Notes: a model not told the origin generated them from the sequence alone. A stretch of DNA of 64,000 bases from Methylocystis sp. ATCC 49242 (GCF_000188155.2 NZ_KE124774.1:1928356-1992355); one strand, 5' to 3'. Shown: positions 53,677 through 64,000, counted from the stretch's first letter. Made by a program: numbers and translations.

Positions 53677-55416
53677 TCAGTGATTTGACTGGCGGCGCAG
53701 GAAAGCGGGGATCTCCAGGTGATCCTCCTCGACCGGACGCGGCGCCGGGGCGCGGCGGCCATGCGGGTCGAGCGCCGCATGGGCGGGCGCATGACCTTGC
53801 GGCTGGGGCGCCGGCGCGGCCGGACGCTTGCCGTATTCCGCATGGGTCTGCGTCGGCTGCGGAGCGGCCGGGGCGCGCGGCGGCATCGGCGCGGGCTGGG
53901 CCTGCGGGGCCGGCGCCGGACCGCCGTGCATCGCGTCTTCCTGACGGCTCGCGCCGAAGGAGGCGAGACGCTCGAAGATCGACTTACGGCGCGGGTCATG
54001 CGCCGCCTCGGCGCGCTGCTGGCGGATCTGATCCTGAATCGGCTTCGGGAAGTCTTCGATCTGCGGCATGCGCGGCGCGCGCGGCATTTCGGGGGCCGGC
54101 GGAATATAGGGCGCCGGGGCGGGCTCGGCGGCCATGCGCGGCGCCGGCTCCATCATCGGCTCGCTGTAGGAGTGACGCGCCGGAGCCGGCTCCAGATAGA
54201 CGCCATTGGTCGTCATCGTCGACGGCGCGACCGGCGCGGGCTCGGCGAAGTAGGACGGCGGAGCGGGCTCGCGCGCTTCCGGCTGATAGGCCGGCGCGGG
54301 CGCGCGCTCGGGCGCCGTGTAGATCTGGGCGGGCGCCTCGACGACCGGAGCCGCCGGCTGCGGCTTCGCCGACTGCTGCATCTGGATGCGCATGCGCTCG
54401 GCTGCTTCCGCCATGCGGGCCTGGCTCGTCGGATCGTCCGCCGTGATGGCGGCGAGATCGATGCCGGTCGCGACAACCGAAACGCGCACGACGCCTTCGA
54501 GCGAGGAGTCGAAGGTCGCGCCGAGGATGATGTTGGCGTCCTCGTCGACCTCCTGACGGATGCGGCTCGCGGCTTCGTCGACTTCATAGAGCGTCAGGTC
54601 GTGGCCGCCGGTGATGGAGATCAGCAGACCGCGCGCGCCCTTCATCGACACTTCGTCGAGCAGCGGATTGGCGATGGCCGCCTCGGCCGCGAGATTCGCG
54701 CGGCGCTCGCCCGTGGCTTCGCCCGTGCCCATCATCGCCTTGCCCATGCCGCGCATGATCGAGCGGACGTCGGCGAAGTCGAGGTTGATGAGACCCTCCT
54801 TGACCATGAGGTCGGTGACGGAGGCGACGCCCGAATAGAGCACCTGATCCGCCATGGCGAAGGCGTCCGCGAAGGTCGTCTTCTCGGTGGCGATGCGGAA
54901 GAGGTTCTGGTTCGGGATGACGATCAGCGTGTCGACGCATTTCTGCAATTCGCCGATGCCCGACTCGGCGATGCGCAGGCGGCGCTGACCCTCGAAGTGG
55001 AACGGCTTGGTGACGACGCCAACCGTGAGAATGCCCATCTCGCGCGCGATCTGCGCGATGACCGGCGCGGCGCCCGTGCCCGTGCCGCCGCCCATGCCGG
55101 CGGTGACGAAGCACATGTGCGCGCCCTGCAGATGTTCGCGGATTTCCTCGCGGGCTTCTTCAGCCGCGGCGCGGCCGACCTCCGGCTGCGCGCCGGCGCC
55201 GAGACCCTCGGTGACCTGCAGACCCATTTGAATCACGCGCTCGGCAGGCGAGGAAGCCAGCGCCTGCGCATCGGTGTTGGCGACGAGGAAATCGACGCCG
55301 GACAGGCCGGACGAGATCATGTTGTTGACGGCGTTGCAGCCGCCGCCGCCCACGCCGCAGACCATGATGCGGGGCTTCAATTCCCGCAGTTCGGGAGCTT
55401 TGAGATTGATCGTCAT
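53677..55416 (-). CDS. ftsZ: Cell division protein FtsZ
   Basis: 579 residues from ATG 55416 (GAGAGG upstream). Tubulin-like GTPase forming the Z ring. GTP-binding [13 protein letters not shown] (21-33) and the tubulin signature GGGTGTG (109-115), T7 loop [11 protein letters not shown]. After the core (about residue 320) comes a roughly 235-residue Pro/Ala/Glu-rich linker, typical of Hyphomicrobiales FtsZ, and the C-terminal peptide EIPAFLRRQ that binds FtsA. Downstream of ftsA by 162 bp, so it may also have its own promoter. Confidence 0.98.
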   Translation of the reverse strand: MTINLKAPELRELKPRIMVCGVGGGGCNAVNNMISSGLSGVDFLVANTDAQALASSPAERVIQMGLQVTEGLGAGAQPEVGRAAAEEAREEIREHLQGAHMCFVTAGMGGGTGTGAAPVIAQIAREMGILTVGVVTKPFHFEGQRRLRIAESGIGELQKCVDTLIVIPNQNLFRIATEKTTFADAFAMADQVLYSGVASVTDLMVKEGLINLDFADVRSIMRGMGKAMMGTGEATGERRANLAAEAAIANPLLDEVSMKGARGLLISITGGHDLTLYEVDEAASRIRQEVDEDANIILGATFDSSLEGVVRVSVVATGIDLAAITADDPTSQARMAEAAERMRIQMQQSAKPQPAAPVVEAPAQIYTAPERAPAPAYQPEAREPAPPSYFAEPAPVAPSTMTTNGVYLEPAPARHSYSEPMMEPAPRMAAEPAPAPYIPPAPEMPRAPRMPQIEDFPKPIQDQIRQQRAEAAHDPRRKSIFERLASFGASRQEDAMHGGPAPAPQAQPAPMPPRAPAAPQPTQTHAEYGKRPAAPAPQPQGHAPAHAALDPHGRRAPAPRPVEEDHLEIPAFLRRQSNH

Positions 55417-55578
55417 TTGCCAGGCCTCTCGATATTTACACTGCTCATCGGCGTCGGTTGTCCGTATCCTTGGACGCCCCGTCGCCGAACGCGTCGTCCT
55501 CGGTATTTCCGCTCGGCGGCTCGTCTCGGTCTCACTGGCCCGAACGCGCGGAGTCTGGAGAATCACTTGCTCCCGATT

Positions 55579-56892
55579 CTAGAAGCTTTCTTTTAACCAT
55601 CTACCCACTCGCGTCATGTAACCGTCGGTTCCGGTCGCCGCCCGTTCGAAGCGATGCGGCTCGAAATATTCGCGGCCCGCGACCTGCGGGTAGACAAGGA
55701 GTCCGGCGGCGGCGGCGAAGGCCGGGCTCCGCGCCGCGTCGGGCAAACCTTCGACGCCGATCGGACGACCGACGCGGACCTGGCCGCCGAGGATTCTGCG
55801 CGCGGCTTCCGCGACGCCGGTGAGCTGGCTCGCGCCGCCGGTAAGCACGATGCGGCGACTCGGGCCCGAGGGGTAGCCGGCGCGCGCGAGACGATCGCGC
55901 AGGAATTCGAGCGTCTCTTCCACGCGCGGACGGATGATGCGCACGAGATGCGATTTCGGCGCGTGTGCCTTGTGCGGGCCGCGCTCGCCGACATGATCGA
56001 AGGACACGGTCTCCCGATCGTCGGATGAGGAGGCGATCGCCGAGCCATGGAAGGTCTTGAGGCGCTCGGCGTCCGCGAGGCGGGCGTCGAGTCCGCGGGC
56101 GATGTCCATGGTGACGTGATTGCCGCCGAGCGTCACGGCGTCGAGATGAACCAGTTCGCCGCGCGCGAAGACGGCGAGCGACGTCGAACCCGCGCCCATG
56201 TCGACCACCACGACGCCCATCTCCGCCTCGTCTGGCTCGAGCACGGAGAGGCCGGAGACATAGGGCGTCGCCGCCATGCCCTCGACGCCGAGATGGCCGC
56301 GCTCCACCGCGAGAATGAGATTGCGCGCCGCCGCCTGATCGCAGGTCGCGACGTGAAGGTCGACGCTAAGCTCGTCGCCGATCATGTCCTTGGGCTCGCG
56401 AATGCCGCTGACGCCATCGAGCGAGAAGCCCGTGGGCAACGAATGCACGGCGACGCGGCCGCGATGCAGATGATGCGCGGCGGACGCCTCCAGCACGCGA
56501 TGAATGTCGGACTCGGCCACCTCGCGGCCGCCGATGGCGCGCTTCGCCTGGAAATGCTCGGAGGCGAGGCGCCCGCCGGAGGCGGTGACGATGACCCGGT
56601 CGACCTGCATGCCGGCCATGCGCTCGGCGGCGTCGACAGTCTGGCGGATGGCGCGCTCGGCTTCGTCCATGTCGACGACGAGCCCGTGCTTGACGCCCAG
56701 CGAACGCTGATGCCCGATGCCGACGACGCGAATGCGATGCGTGCGCCAGTCGCCCGGCGCGACCCGTCCGACCGGCGTGAGGCGCGCGATGAGGCAGGCG
56801 ATCTTCGACGTGCCGACGTCCAGAGCCGCGAGCGTCGCGGAGCGGCGCGGCGAAAGGGGCTTCATACGCGGCGGGACGATTTGGGCCTTCAT
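55579..56892 (-). CDS. ftsA: Cell division protein FtsA
   Basis: 437 residues from ATG 56892, four bases after the ftsQ stop; a GTG at 56907 would overlap ftsQ. Actin-like ATPase tethering FtsZ to the membrane. Phosphate-1 motif ALDVGTSKIACLIA, phosphate-2 VVVDMGAGSTSLAVF, adenosine motif IVLTGGASQLTGV, and a C-terminal amphipathic helix MTRVGRWLKESF that inserts in the membrane. Confidence 0.96.
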   Translation of the reverse strand: MKAQIVPPRMKPLSPRRSATLAALDVGTSKIACLIARLTPVGRVAPGDWRTHRIRVVGIGHQRSLGVKHGLVVDMDEAERAIRQTVDAAERMAGMQVDRVIVTASGGRLASEHFQAKRAIGGREVAESDIHRVLEASAAHHLHRGRVAVHSLPTGFSLDGVSGIREPKDMIGDELSVDLHVATCDQAAARNLILAVERGHLGVEGMAATPYVSGLSVLEPDEAEMGVVVVDMGAGSTSLAVFARGELVHLDAVTLGGNHVTMDIARGLDARLADAERLKTFHGSAIASSSDDRETVSFDHVGERGPHKAHAPKSHLVRIIRPRVEETLEFLRDRLARAGYPSGPSRRIVLTGGASQLTGVAEAARRILGGQVRVGRPIGVEGLPDAARSPAFAAAAGLLVYPQVAGREYFEPHRFERAATGTDGYMTRVGRWLKESF

Positions 56893-56896
56893 GACT

Positions 56897-57901
56897 CTAA
56901 CCACCACTCTTGTGCGACTTGCGCGACAGCTTCGCCTCGCGCGAGGCGGCGCCTTCTTCGGTGAGACGAACGGTGACGCGATCCGTCATGCGCAGATCTA
57001 TGGACATCACATCCTTGTCGAGGACGCGCGCCTCGTGCTGCAAACGTGAGAGCGTCTCCAGCGCGCCGAAGGGATTCTGCTCGGGTAGCCTGACCATGAC
57101 GCCGTTGGTCATCTCGATATCCCAGCGGCGGCCGGCGACGAGCACACCCGCCTTGACGCGCTTGGCGAGATCGCCGGCGACTTTCATCAGCATGGAAAAT
57201 TCCGCGAGGCGCTTCTGCGCGCCCTCGCCGACGACGAAGGGAAGATTGAGATAGCGGTCGTCGCGCAGATCGTCGATCGCCACGCCGTCCTCGGAAACGA
57301 CCGACACATGCCCGTCCCGCTGCCACAAAGCCGAAGGCTGGCGCTCCTCTATCGCCACGACGAGGCGATTGGGATAGAGCTTCATCACCCGCGCCGATTT
57401 GACGAGCGGAACCGCCATCAGTTTCTCACGCACCGCATTGGCGTCGAGAAAAGGCAGCGACTGGCGCGGGCCGACGCCGGAGGCGACGAGCAATTCCTGT
57501 TCGCTCATCCGCGACTGGCCGGTGATCGTGACGGCGGAAATGTCGAAGCCGACGGCGCGCGCGACAATGTCCCAGGGCTCGCCTTCACGGGCGACGAGAT
57601 CGGCGTAGCCGCCATTCTGCACGAAGCCCGCGAGGCCGACGCCGCCGAACAGGAGGACCGTGGCCGCAAGTCCGACGCCCGGCCGGCCGAGCGCCGCGAA
57701 GCGCGACAGTCGGGAAGAAACATCGACGCGACGGCGCGACTGCGCGCGAGGCGTTGGAGAACTTGCGGGCGCGGGCTGAAAGGGAGCCGTCGGGGCGCCC
57801 GCTATCGCCGGGCGGGCCTGGGCGAAGGGGGCATGAACAAGCGGAAGGGAAGCCGTTACCGACTCCCTCAACGATCGCAGGACGCGTCTTCCACCATCCA
57901 T
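56897..57901 (-). CDS. ftsQ: Cell division protein FtsQ
   Basis: 334 residues. Cytoplasmic Pro/Arg-rich tail (1-70), one transmembrane helix (VGLAATVLLFGGVGLAGFV), a POTRA domain beginning ISAVTITGQSRMSEQELLVASGV, then the beta domain (VSEDGVAIDD, LPFVVGEGA). It links early and late divisome proteins in the periplasm. The ATG lies inside the 3' end of ddl (34-bp overlap), so translation is coupled. Confidence 0.93.
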   Translation of the reverse strand: MDGGRRVLRSLRESVTASLPLVHAPFAQARPAIAGAPTAPFQPAPASSPTPRAQSRRRVDVSSRLSRFAALGRPGVGLAATVLLFGGVGLAGFVQNGGYADLVAREGEPWDIVARAVGFDISAVTITGQSRMSEQELLVASGVGPRQSLPFLDANAVREKLMAVPLVKSARVMKLYPNRLVVAIEERQPSALWQRDGHVSVVSEDGVAIDDLRDDRYLNLPFVVGEGAQKRLAEFSMLMKVAGDLAKRVKAGVLVAGRRWDIEMTNGVMVRLPEQNPFGALETLSRLQHEARVLDKDVMSIDLRMTDRVTVRLTEEGAASREAKLSRKSHKSGG

Positions 57902-58791
57902 CTGACAAGCTCGCCGAACGAAAAACCTGCATAAGCCGCCATTTCTGGCACGAGCGAGGTCTCCGTCATTCCCGGCTGCGTGTTCACTTCCAATACGACG
58001 AGCTCGCCCGTACCTCCGGGGCGGTCGTCGTATCGGAAGTCCGCGCGGCTGACGCCGCGACAGCCGAGAGCTCTGTGAGCCTCGATGGCTAAATGTTGAA
58101 CCTCTTGGTAAATATTCTGTTTAAGATTTGCAGGAAGAACGTGTTTCGAGCCGCCTTTCGCGTATTTCGCGTGATAGTCGTACCATCCGCCGTCTGCGGC
58201 CAGGATTTCGATCACGTCCAACGCGCGGTCGCCCATCACCGCGCAGGTGAGTTCGCGGCCCGCGATGAATTGCTCCGCAAGCATCAGATCGCCATGCGCC
58301 CAGTCGGCCCTTGCAAGCTCCCGCGGCGGTGGCGCGTCGCCGTCCGTGATGATGAAGACACCGAAGGATGAGCCCTCCGAAATCGGCTTCAATACATAGG
58401 GAACCGGCAGCACATGCGCCTTCGCCGCCTCCAGCCTATGGACGACTCGGCCTTTCGGCACCGGCACGCCGGCGGCGGCCATCACGACCTTGGCCACGTC
58501 CTTCTTCATCGCGACCGACGACGCGAGCACGCCCGAATGGGTGTAGGGAATGCGCAGAAGCTCCAGCACGCCCTGTATGCATCCGTCCTCGCCGAACTTG
58601 CCGTGCAGGGCGTTGAAGGCGACGTCAGGCTCGAGCGCAGCCAGAACGCTTGCGGCGTCATGACCCACGTCGACTCGCGAGACGCGATAAGCCTGCTCCT
58701 CGAGCGCCTTTGCGCAGGCCTCGCCCGAGCGCAGCGAGATTTCGCGTTCGGCGGAAAGTCCGCCCATCAGCACGGCGACATGTTTGGTCAT
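57868..58791 (-). CDS. ddl: D-alanine-D-alanine ligase
   Basis: 307 residues from ATG 58791 (a GTG immediately before, at 58794, is also possible). ATP-grasp enzyme making D-Ala-D-Ala for peptidoglycan. VAVLMGGLSAEREISLRSG, ALHGKFGEDGCIQG, the ATP-binding VLKPISEGSSFGV and RADFRYD plus the metal/second-alanine loop EVNTQPGMTETSLVP are intact. It precedes ftsQ as usual in the cluster. Confidence 0.96.
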   Translation of the reverse strand: MTKHVAVLMGGLSAEREISLRSGEACAKALEEQAYRVSRVDVGHDAASVLAALEPDVAFNALHGKFGEDGCIQGVLELLRIPYTHSGVLASSVAMKKDVAKVVMAAAGVPVPKGRVVHRLEAAKAHVLPVPYVLKPISEGSSFGVFIITDGDAPPPRELARADWAHGDLMLAEQFIAGRELTCAVMGDRALDVIEILAADGGWYDYHAKYAKGGSKHVLPANLKQNIYQEVQHLAIEAHRALGCRGVSRADFRYDDRPGGTGELVVLEVNTQPGMTETSLVPEMAAYAGFSFGELVRWMVEDASCDR

Positions 58792-58980
58792 CACGGTCTC
58801 GTTGTCTGGAATGAGGCTGCAAGCCTCGCTCGAAAGTTTCTTGGCGGGAGGCCGAAGCTCGACGTCTGGCGAGCCGCAGCCGGAATGGGGACGCTTGGCA
58901 AAATTCGCTTCGCGGATGGACGGGCAATGATACGTGATTCGCGTTAAGGCCGGGACGCCGCCTTGAGCGGCGCAATATTG

Positions 58981-60546
58981 TCACGGCGCCTTGCGCGTCC
59001 AGATCTCGATCTCCCCGGCCTGTCCGGCCTTCTCGTAACCGTCGAGCGCGCGCGCCGTTTCGGGCTGCTTCACGACCCATTCGCGCGTGTCCCTGTCCTC
59101 GACGACAATCACGTCGGGCCGCCCGTCGCGCACATCCTCCATGAAGCCCGCAAGATCGCGGCGTCGATATTCCTCGAGACGCGCGCGCCACTGCGGATCT
59201 TTCACGTCGCGCAACAGATAGGCCGCGAGACTGGCCGTCCATAGGGCGTTGGGGCGGCCGACCCACACGCCGTCGAGCTGGCGCGTCACGGGATGGCCAT
59301 AGTCCAGCTGGCGCGCCACGGCGATCATGCGCGGATGAGGCGGCGCGACCCGCGCGATTTCCGCGCGCAAACCCGGATGCTCCTCGACATTGGCCAGCAC
59401 CTTGACGGCGCCAAACAGCATCGGCGCGGCGATGAAGGCGGGAAGAAAGACGAATTTGAACAGCCGTCCGTCGCGGACCGCCTGCGCGCGCGGATGCTTG
59501 TCGAGCGCGAAGAAACACCATGCGAGAAGCGCGAGCGCGACGCCCGGAAACGCATGGTTGCTCCAACCTTTTCCCTGCAGGAAGAAGCCCGCCAGAAAAG
59601 CGGCCGACGCATAGGCGCAGACGCGCGCCGCAGCGGGCGCGACGAAGCCGGGAGCCACCGGCGGCGTCGCGAAGCCGCGCGCGGATGCTATGGCGAGCGC
59701 GACAAGCAGCGCGATGTTGAAAGGCGCAAGCGTGAAGAACGCCAGATTGCTCGAAGTGTCGCGCGCCGGCTGGTAGACGTCGACGATCGCGGGCAGCGCG
59801 TAAGCGGCGTAGGCCGGGAAGAACAGCAGCGTCGCCGCCGCATAGCCGAGGCAGACGCCAAGCGCCGTCGCCATTTCCGCAGTCAACAAAAGCCGGGGCG
59901 AGCGCTCGCGCGCGGCGAGCGCCAAGGCCGGCAGAACGATGGCGAGCGCGAAGAAGGGCTTGAAACACACGGCGACGCCGGCGCCGGCGCCAGCGATGAC
60001 GCGCAGCGGAATTGAGACGCGGCCGCCTTCGGCCGAAGCGGCGAGCGTCGCGAGCATGGGCGCAAGCGCCAGAAGCGCGATATGCTCGCGCTCGGCGAAA
60101 ACCATCGCGGGCGTGATGAGCAGCAGGAACACGGCGCCGTTTACGAGCAGGCCCCAATCCTCCCGCGAACGCGGCGCGCCGGAACGGAAGACCAGCGCGC
60201 TGACGATGAAGGAAACATAGGCGAAAAGGAAAACGAGGCCCGCAACGACGGGCTCTACTGCGACATCGAGCGCGCGCGCCAGGGCGACCGCCGGCGCCAG
60301 CGCCAGAAAGGCGGCGGGCGGGTTGGGATCGGTGACGTCGACATAGGGAACGGCGCCGTCGAGAAATTTCTCCGCGAAAGTGATGAACCAGGAAACATCG
60401 CAGTCGAGATGGCCGACGATTTGCTGCGTGATCGCGATCAGCGCGAGCGCAAGCGTCGTCCAGGGGCTTGCCAGCGTCGACGCAAGCCGCGCAGGCCGAC
60501 GTTCGGTCATCACTCCCGGCGCATGTCTCGAACTGATGGAGCTCAT
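58981..60546 (-). CDS. Polytopic membrane protein, GT-C glycosyltransferase-like
   Basis: 521 residues with about ten transmembrane helices and a soluble C-terminal region (about 400-521). The first periplasmic loop has acidic residues and the arrangement DCDVSWFITFAEKFLDG followed by VPYVDVTDPNPP. This resembles the lipid-phosphate-sugar-dependent GT-C enzymes (ArnT/PMT-like), where the loop acid is catalytic. The start codon follows the murB stop with no gap (TAGATG), so it is coupled to murB. It separates murB from ddl in a cluster where these are normally neighbours. A 186-bp gap follows before ddl. Substrate unknown; an envelope glycan or lipid is a reasonable inference. Confidence 0.7.
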   Translation of the reverse strand: MSSISSRHAPGVMTERRPARLASTLASPWTTLALALIAITQQIVGHLDCDVSWFITFAEKFLDGAVPYVDVTDPNPPAAFLALAPAVALARALDVAVEPVVAGLVFLFAYVSFIVSALVFRSGAPRSREDWGLLVNGAVFLLLITPAMVFAEREHIALLALAPMLATLAASAEGGRVSIPLRVIAGAGAGVAVCFKPFFALAIVLPALALAARERSPRLLLTAEMATALGVCLGYAAATLLFFPAYAAYALPAIVDVYQPARDTSSNLAFFTLAPFNIALLVALAIASARGFATPPVAPGFVAPAAARVCAYASAAFLAGFFLQGKGWSNHAFPGVALALLAWCFFALDKHPRAQAVRDGRLFKFVFLPAFIAAPMLFGAVKVLANVEEHPGLRAEIARVAPPHPRMIAVARQLDYGHPVTRQLDGVWVGRPNALWTASLAAYLLRDVKDPQWRARLEEYRRRDLAGFMEDVRDGRPDVIVVEDRDTREWVVKQPETARALDGYEKAGQAGEIEIWTRKAP

Positions 60547-61467
60547 CTATGCAACGCCAATCCGTTTGATTTCCCATTGCAGCTCGACGCCGCTCGTCTC
60601 GCGCACGCGACGACGCACCGTCTCGCCGAGAGTCTCGATGTCGGCCGCGGTCGCTCTGCCGCGATTGATGAGAAAGTTGCAATGCATCTCGCTCACCTGC
60701 GCGTCGCCGACGACGAGTCCGCGACAGCCGGCGGCGTCGATCAACTGCCACGCCTTGTGGCCGTCAGGATTTTTGAAGGTCGAGCCGCCGGTCTTTTCCT
60801 TGATCGGCTGCGAGGCTTCGCGCGCTTCCGTTATGCGATCCATCTCGGCGAGAATCTGCTTCGGATCGCCGGGACGCCCCTGATAAAGCGCGCTCGTGAA
60901 GATCACATCATCCGGCGCCGAGCAGTGGCGATAAGTGTAACCCATGTCGGCGTTGGCGAAGACGCGAATATCGCCGTTACGGTCGACGCCGCGCGCTTCG
61001 ATCAGGGCGTCCTTCGTCTCGCCGCCATGCGCGCCCGCGTTCATGCGCAACGCGCCGCCGATGGCGCCGGGAATGCCCCGATAGAAGGCCAGTCCGTCGA
61101 TGCCCGCGTCGGCCGCCGCGCGCGCCGCCTTCACATCGGGCACAGCGGCGCCAATGCGCAGACGACAATGGTCTTCGACGGCGATTTCGCCGAAGCCTTT
61201 TGCAGAGAGGCGTATGACCACGCCCGCGACGCCGCCGTCGCGCACGATGAGATTCGAGCCGAGGCCGATGACGGTGACGGGAATCTCGCGCGGCAGGTGC
61301 GCGAGAAAATAGGCAAGGTCCCCCTCATCCGCGGGCATGAACAAAAGCTGCGCCGGACCGCCCACGCGAAACCAGGTGTAGGGCGCGAGCGGCTCATTCG
61401 CGCTCACGCGTCCGCGCAATTGCGGCATGAGCCGCGCGATATCGGCGGTGAGGTCGGGGAAGGTCAC
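60547..61467 (-). CDS. murB: UDP-N-acetylenolpyruvoylglucosamine reductase
   Basis: 306 residues from GTG 61467, overlapping the murC stop in GTGA; the longer frame lies over murC and is not used. FAD enzyme reducing UDP-GlcNAc-enolpyruvate to UDP-MurNAc. Type IIa-like layout: [48 protein letters not shown] and the catalytic Ser in [10 protein letters not shown]. Followed immediately by the GT-C-like gene. Confidence 0.96.
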   Translation of the reverse strand: MTFPDLTADIARLMPQLRGRVSANEPLAPYTWFRVGGPAQLLFMPADEGDLAYFLAHLPREIPVTVIGLGSNLIVRDGGVAGVVIRLSAKGFGEIAVEDHCRLRIGAAVPDVKAARAAADAGIDGLAFYRGIPGAIGGALRMNAGAHGGETKDALIEARGVDRNGDIRVFANADMGYTYRHCSAPDDVIFTSALYQGRPGDPKQILAEMDRITEAREASQPIKEKTGGSTFKNPDGHKAWQLIDAAGCRGLVVGDAQVSEMHCNFLINRGRATAADIETLGETVRRRVRETSGVELQWEIKRIGVA

Positions 61468-62873
61468 TGCGCGCCGCCCGCCGCAAGCTGCTCCGGCAGC
61501 GCATAGGCCCATTGCGTGATATTGCCGGCGCCGAGGCACACGACATAATCCCCCGGCGCGACGATCTCTCGCACCATCGCGGGCAGGACCTCCGGCGACG
61601 GCAGCCCCACGGCGCGGCGATGACCATGCGCGCGAATGGCGTTGACGAGCGCGTCGCGATCGACGCCCTGAATCGGCTGCTCGCCGGCGGGATAAACGTC
61701 GGCGATGATGACGACGTCGGCGTCGTTGAAACAGGTCGAGAAGCCGTCGAACAGCGATTGCAGGCGCGTGAAGCGGTGGGGCTGCATCACGGCGACGACC
61801 TTGCCTTTCGTGGACGCGCGCGCGGCGCGCAGCACGGCGGCGATTTCCACCGGATGATGGCCGTAATCATCGAAGACCTGCACGCCATTCCAGTCGCCCG
61901 TGCGCGTGAAGCGGCGCTTGACGCCGCCGAAGCCCGCGAGCGCCTTGCGAATCTGATCCGGCGAGAGGCCGAGCTGATAGGCGACGGTGATCGCAGCGGT
62001 CGCGTTCAGCGCATTGTGATGGCCCGGCATGGGCAGCACGAGATTTTCGAGATAGGTCGCCTGCGCCGTCTTGCGGTCGCGCAGCAGGACATTGAAGCGC
62101 GAGACCCCGCCTTCCAGATTGACGTCGAGCAGCCGAACGTCCGCCTGCGGATTTTCGCCGTAAGTGATGACGCGGCGATCCTCGATCCTGCCGACGAGCT
62201 CCTGAACCGTCGGATGATCGAGACACATCACCGCGAAACCGTAGAAAGGAAGGTTCTCGATGAAATTGCGGAAGGCTTCCTTTATGGCGTCGAATGTGTG
62301 GAAATGGTCGAGATGCTCGGGGTCGATATTTGTGACGATCGCAACGTCCGCGGGGAGCTTGAGGAAGGTGCCGTCGCTTTCGTCGGCCTCCACAACCATC
62401 CATTCGCCGGCGCCGAGCCGCGCATTGGTGCCATAGGCGTTGATGATGCCGCCGTTGATGACCGTCGGATCGAGTCCGCCGGCGTCGAGCAGCGTGGCGA
62501 CGAGCGAGGTCGTCGTCGTCTTGCCATGCGTGCCGGCGATGGCGACGCATTGCTTGAGGCGCATCAGCTCCGCGAGCATCTCCGCGCGACGCACGACCGG
62601 CAGGCGCTTCTCGCGCGCGGCCGCGAGTTCCGGATTGTCGCGCTTTATCGCGGTCGAGACGACGACGACGGCTGCGTCGCCGAGGTTCTTTGCGTCGTGT
62701 CCGATAAAAACGGAAGCGCCCTTCTCGGACAGGCGCTTGACGTTGGCGTTTTCGGAAGCGTCCGAGCCCTGCACCGTATAGCCGAGATTGAGCAGCACTT
62801 CGGCAATACCTGACATGCCGATGCCGCCGATGCCGACGAAGTGAATGGGGCCGAGATCGCGCGGCAGCTTCAT
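61464..62873 (-). CDS. murC: UDP-N-acetylmuramate-L-alanine ligase
   Basis: 469 residues. Adds L-Ala to UDP-MurNAc using [24 protein letters not shown] (UDP site), [14 protein letters not shown] (ATP P-loop), [21 protein letters not shown] and the C-terminal [14 protein letters not shown] are intact. Overlaps murG by ATGA and murB by GTGA, so the three are tightly coupled. Confidence 0.97.
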   Translation of the reverse strand: MKLPRDLGPIHFVGIGGIGMSGIAEVLLNLGYTVQGSDASENANVKRLSEKGASVFIGHDAKNLGDAAVVVVSTAIKRDNPELAAAREKRLPVVRRAEMLAELMRLKQCVAIAGTHGKTTTTSLVATLLDAGGLDPTVINGGIINAYGTNARLGAGEWMVVEADESDGTFLKLPADVAIVTNIDPEHLDHFHTFDAIKEAFRNFIENLPFYGFAVMCLDHPTVQELVGRIEDRRVITYGENPQADVRLLDVNLEGGVSRFNVLLRDRKTAQATYLENLVLPMPGHHNALNATAAITVAYQLGLSPDQIRKALAGFGGVKRRFTRTGDWNGVQVFDDYGHHPVEIAAVLRAARASTKGKVVAVMQPHRFTRLQSLFDGFSTCFNDADVVIIADVYPAGEQPIQGVDRDALVNAIRAHGHRRAVGLPSPEVLPAMVREIVAPGDYVVCLGAGNITQWAYALPEQLAAGGAQ

Positions 62874-63985
62874 ACCTGTCTCCGTTCCAAAGCGCGGGCA
62901 TGGGCCACGCTCAAAATTAGATCCGCAAGCCGCTCGGCGGCGTCAGCAACGCCGACATGTTTTGCGGCCTGCGCGCGCGCGGCAAGCTGCTGCGGCGCGT
63001 CGATGAGTTCCGCGAGGCGCGCCGTGAGAAACGCGGGCGTGAAATCGCTCTGTCTCACGGCCTCCGCCGCGCCCGCCTGCTGCAGGAAGGCCGCGTTGGT
63101 CGCCTGGTCCTGATCGAGAGCATGGGGCAGCGGCACCAGCATCGCAGGCCGTCCGATGACGGCGAGTTCCGACACAGTTCCCGATCCGGCGCGCGCGATG
63201 ATGAAATGCGCGGCGGCCATGCGCGCGGGAAGATCGGTGAAGAATGGCGCGATTTCGGCTTTGACATTAGCGCTATTGTAAATCGCCTCGACGCGAGAAA
63301 TGTCCTCGGCGCGCGTCTGCTGCACGAGGCGGATGCGCGCGCGCAGATCGTCCGGCAGCGCGGCGATCGCTTCTGGCACGATGTCCGCCATCACGCGCGC
63401 GCCCTGCGAGCCGCCGGTGACGAGAAGGCGGAAAAGCCCGTCCGCGAAGTCGGGATAGGGAAGCTTCGCCGCCTCCAGCACATTGGGACGCACCGGATTG
63501 CCAGTGACGACGACCTTCCCCTGCAACGGGCCCGGCACGGCGAGATTGGGCAGGCCCGCGGCGATCCTGTCGACATGGCCCGCGAGAAAGCGGTTCGCTT
63601 TTCCCATCACGCCATTCGACTCATGCAGCGCGCTTGGAATGTGCAGCATGGACGCCGCGAGCAGCGGCGGCACCGTGGGGTAGCCGCCAAAACCTATGAT
63701 CGCGCGCGGCTGCAATTTGCGCAGCAGCGCCGCCGCCTGCGCGGTTCCGTAAGCGAGACGCGCCACGGCCTGCGCGCGCGCGAGGAGCGAACCGCCGCGC
63801 GGCGTCGCCGCAGGGATCGTGTGCATGGCGCGCGCGGGAAAGCTCGCGCCATATTTCAGCGCGCGTTCGTCGGTGACGAGCTCCACCGCGACGCCTCGTG
63901 CGGCAAGCGCATGGGCGAGAGCCTCGGCCGGGAAGAGATGGCCGCCGGTGCCGCCGGCGGCGAGAAGGATGGGCGCTTCGCTCAT
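62870..63985 (-). CDS. murG: UDP-GlcNAc:undecaprenyl-pyrophosphoryl-MurNAc-pentapeptide transferase
   Basis: 371 residues from ATG 63985; a TTG at 63994 is possible. GT28-family enzyme converting lipid I to lipid II on the inner face of the membrane. [58 protein letters not shown] and [32 protein letters not shown] cover the acceptor and UDP-GlcNAc sites. Entire gene lies inside the window; ftsW would be expected just beyond the right edge. Confidence 0.97.
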   Translation of the reverse strand: MSEAPILLAAGGTGGHLFPAEALAHALAARGVAVELVTDERALKYGASFPARAMHTIPAATPRGGSLLARAQAVARLAYGTAQAAALLRKLQPRAIIGFGGYPTVPPLLAASMLHIPSALHESNGVMGKANRFLAGHVDRIAAGLPNLAVPGPLQGKVVVTGNPVRPNVLEAAKLPYPDFADGLFRLLVTGGSQGARVMADIVPEAIAALPDDLRARIRLVQQTRAEDISRVEAIYNSANVKAEIAPFFTDLPARMAAAHFIIARAGSGTVSELAVIGRPAMLVPLPHALDQDQATNAAFLQQAGAAEAVRQSDFTPAFLTARLAELIDAPQQLAARAQAAKHVGVADAAERLADLILSVAHARALERRQV

Positions 63986-64000
63986 GTCACGCAACCGCCG

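Noticed and set aside
53719-55596. 625-codon plus-strand frame covering ftsZ
   Set aside because: Antisense shadow; composition is dominated by Arg, Gly and Asp, and ftsZ is certain.
58658-60751. 697-codon minus-strand frame overlapping the GT-C-like gene in another frame
   Set aside because: Arg/Ala-rich out-of-frame product; the other frame has ten membrane helices and start coupling to murB.

Overview
The window is chromosomal DNA (roughly two-thirds G+C) from an alphaproteobacterium, most likely order Hyphomicrobiales (Rhizobiales). This rests on several things: the division/cell-wall cluster murG-murC-murB-ddl-ftsQ-ftsA-ftsZ-lpxC-bamD-recN, the trio chorismate mutase-hisC-prephenate dehydrogenase, an FtsZ with a very long Pro/Ala linker, and a giant apolipoprotein-like coiled-coil protein resembling the growth-pole-ring protein (GPR/RgsE) of polar-growing Rhizobiales. 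A polyhydroxyalkanoate-system protein suggests a PHA-accumulating cell, possibly of the Methylocystaceae/Beijerinckiaceae type; no methane- or methanol-oxidation gene is present, so the genus is only a guess. I found no tRNA, rRNA, CRISPR array, insertion sequence or prophage.

Layout. 0-4.5 kb: 3' part of the GPR/RgsE-like gene with exact 132-bp in-frame repeats. 4.5-12.9 kb: Rieske-FAD reductase, a major outer-membrane porin behind an AT-rich promoter, small secreted proteins, a degenerate CitE-like protein, a DUF2336 protein, a [2Fe-2S] protein and nadK. 13-19.8 kb: fructokinase (mak), pentapeptide-repeat, helix-hairpin-helix and OmpA/BON envelope proteins, then ispH-thrB-rnhA with a terminator. 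19.9-26.4 kb: GGDEF-EAL protein, DUF937 protein, lone Flp pilin, gshA, a small secreted protein, rsmE. 26.5-33.5 kb: ubiA, a five-gene exporter operon (fusion protein, ATPase, permease, two small unknowns), ETF-ubiquinone oxidoreductase. 33.5-38.8 kb: an interspersed inverted repeat, YdcF-like protein, a LuxR-type regulator with a dead receiver, a 37-residue membrane protein, several envelope unknowns, sseA. 39-41 kb: glnB-glnA. 41-47 kb: a DUF3300 protein fused to an S74 chaperone-like domain, a divergent glyA paralogue, and the aromatic trio. 47-64 kb: PHA protein, recN, and the dcw cluster running leftwards.

How the genes fit together. Cell-envelope growth and division dominates: murG/C/B and ddl make lipid II precursors, ftsQ/A/Z build the divisome, lpxC commits to lipid A, bamD serves outer-membrane protein assembly, and the GPR-like protein would organise polar growth. 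glnB-glnA handles nitrogen assimilation. The aromatic trio makes tyrosine (and phenylalanine) precursors, ETF-QO feeds electrons to ubiquinone and ubiA helps make that quinone.

Most worth a second look: a BamD with no lipidation cysteine; a phosphorylation-dead LuxR regulator beside an unrecorded 37-residue membrane protein; the DUF3300-S74 fusion; a GT-C-like membrane protein directly joined to murB inside the dcw cluster; an SHMT paralogue with His-to-Tyr next to the PLP lysine; a possible ATT start on lpxC; and several clean inverted repeats that look like operators. None of these by itself proves a new system.
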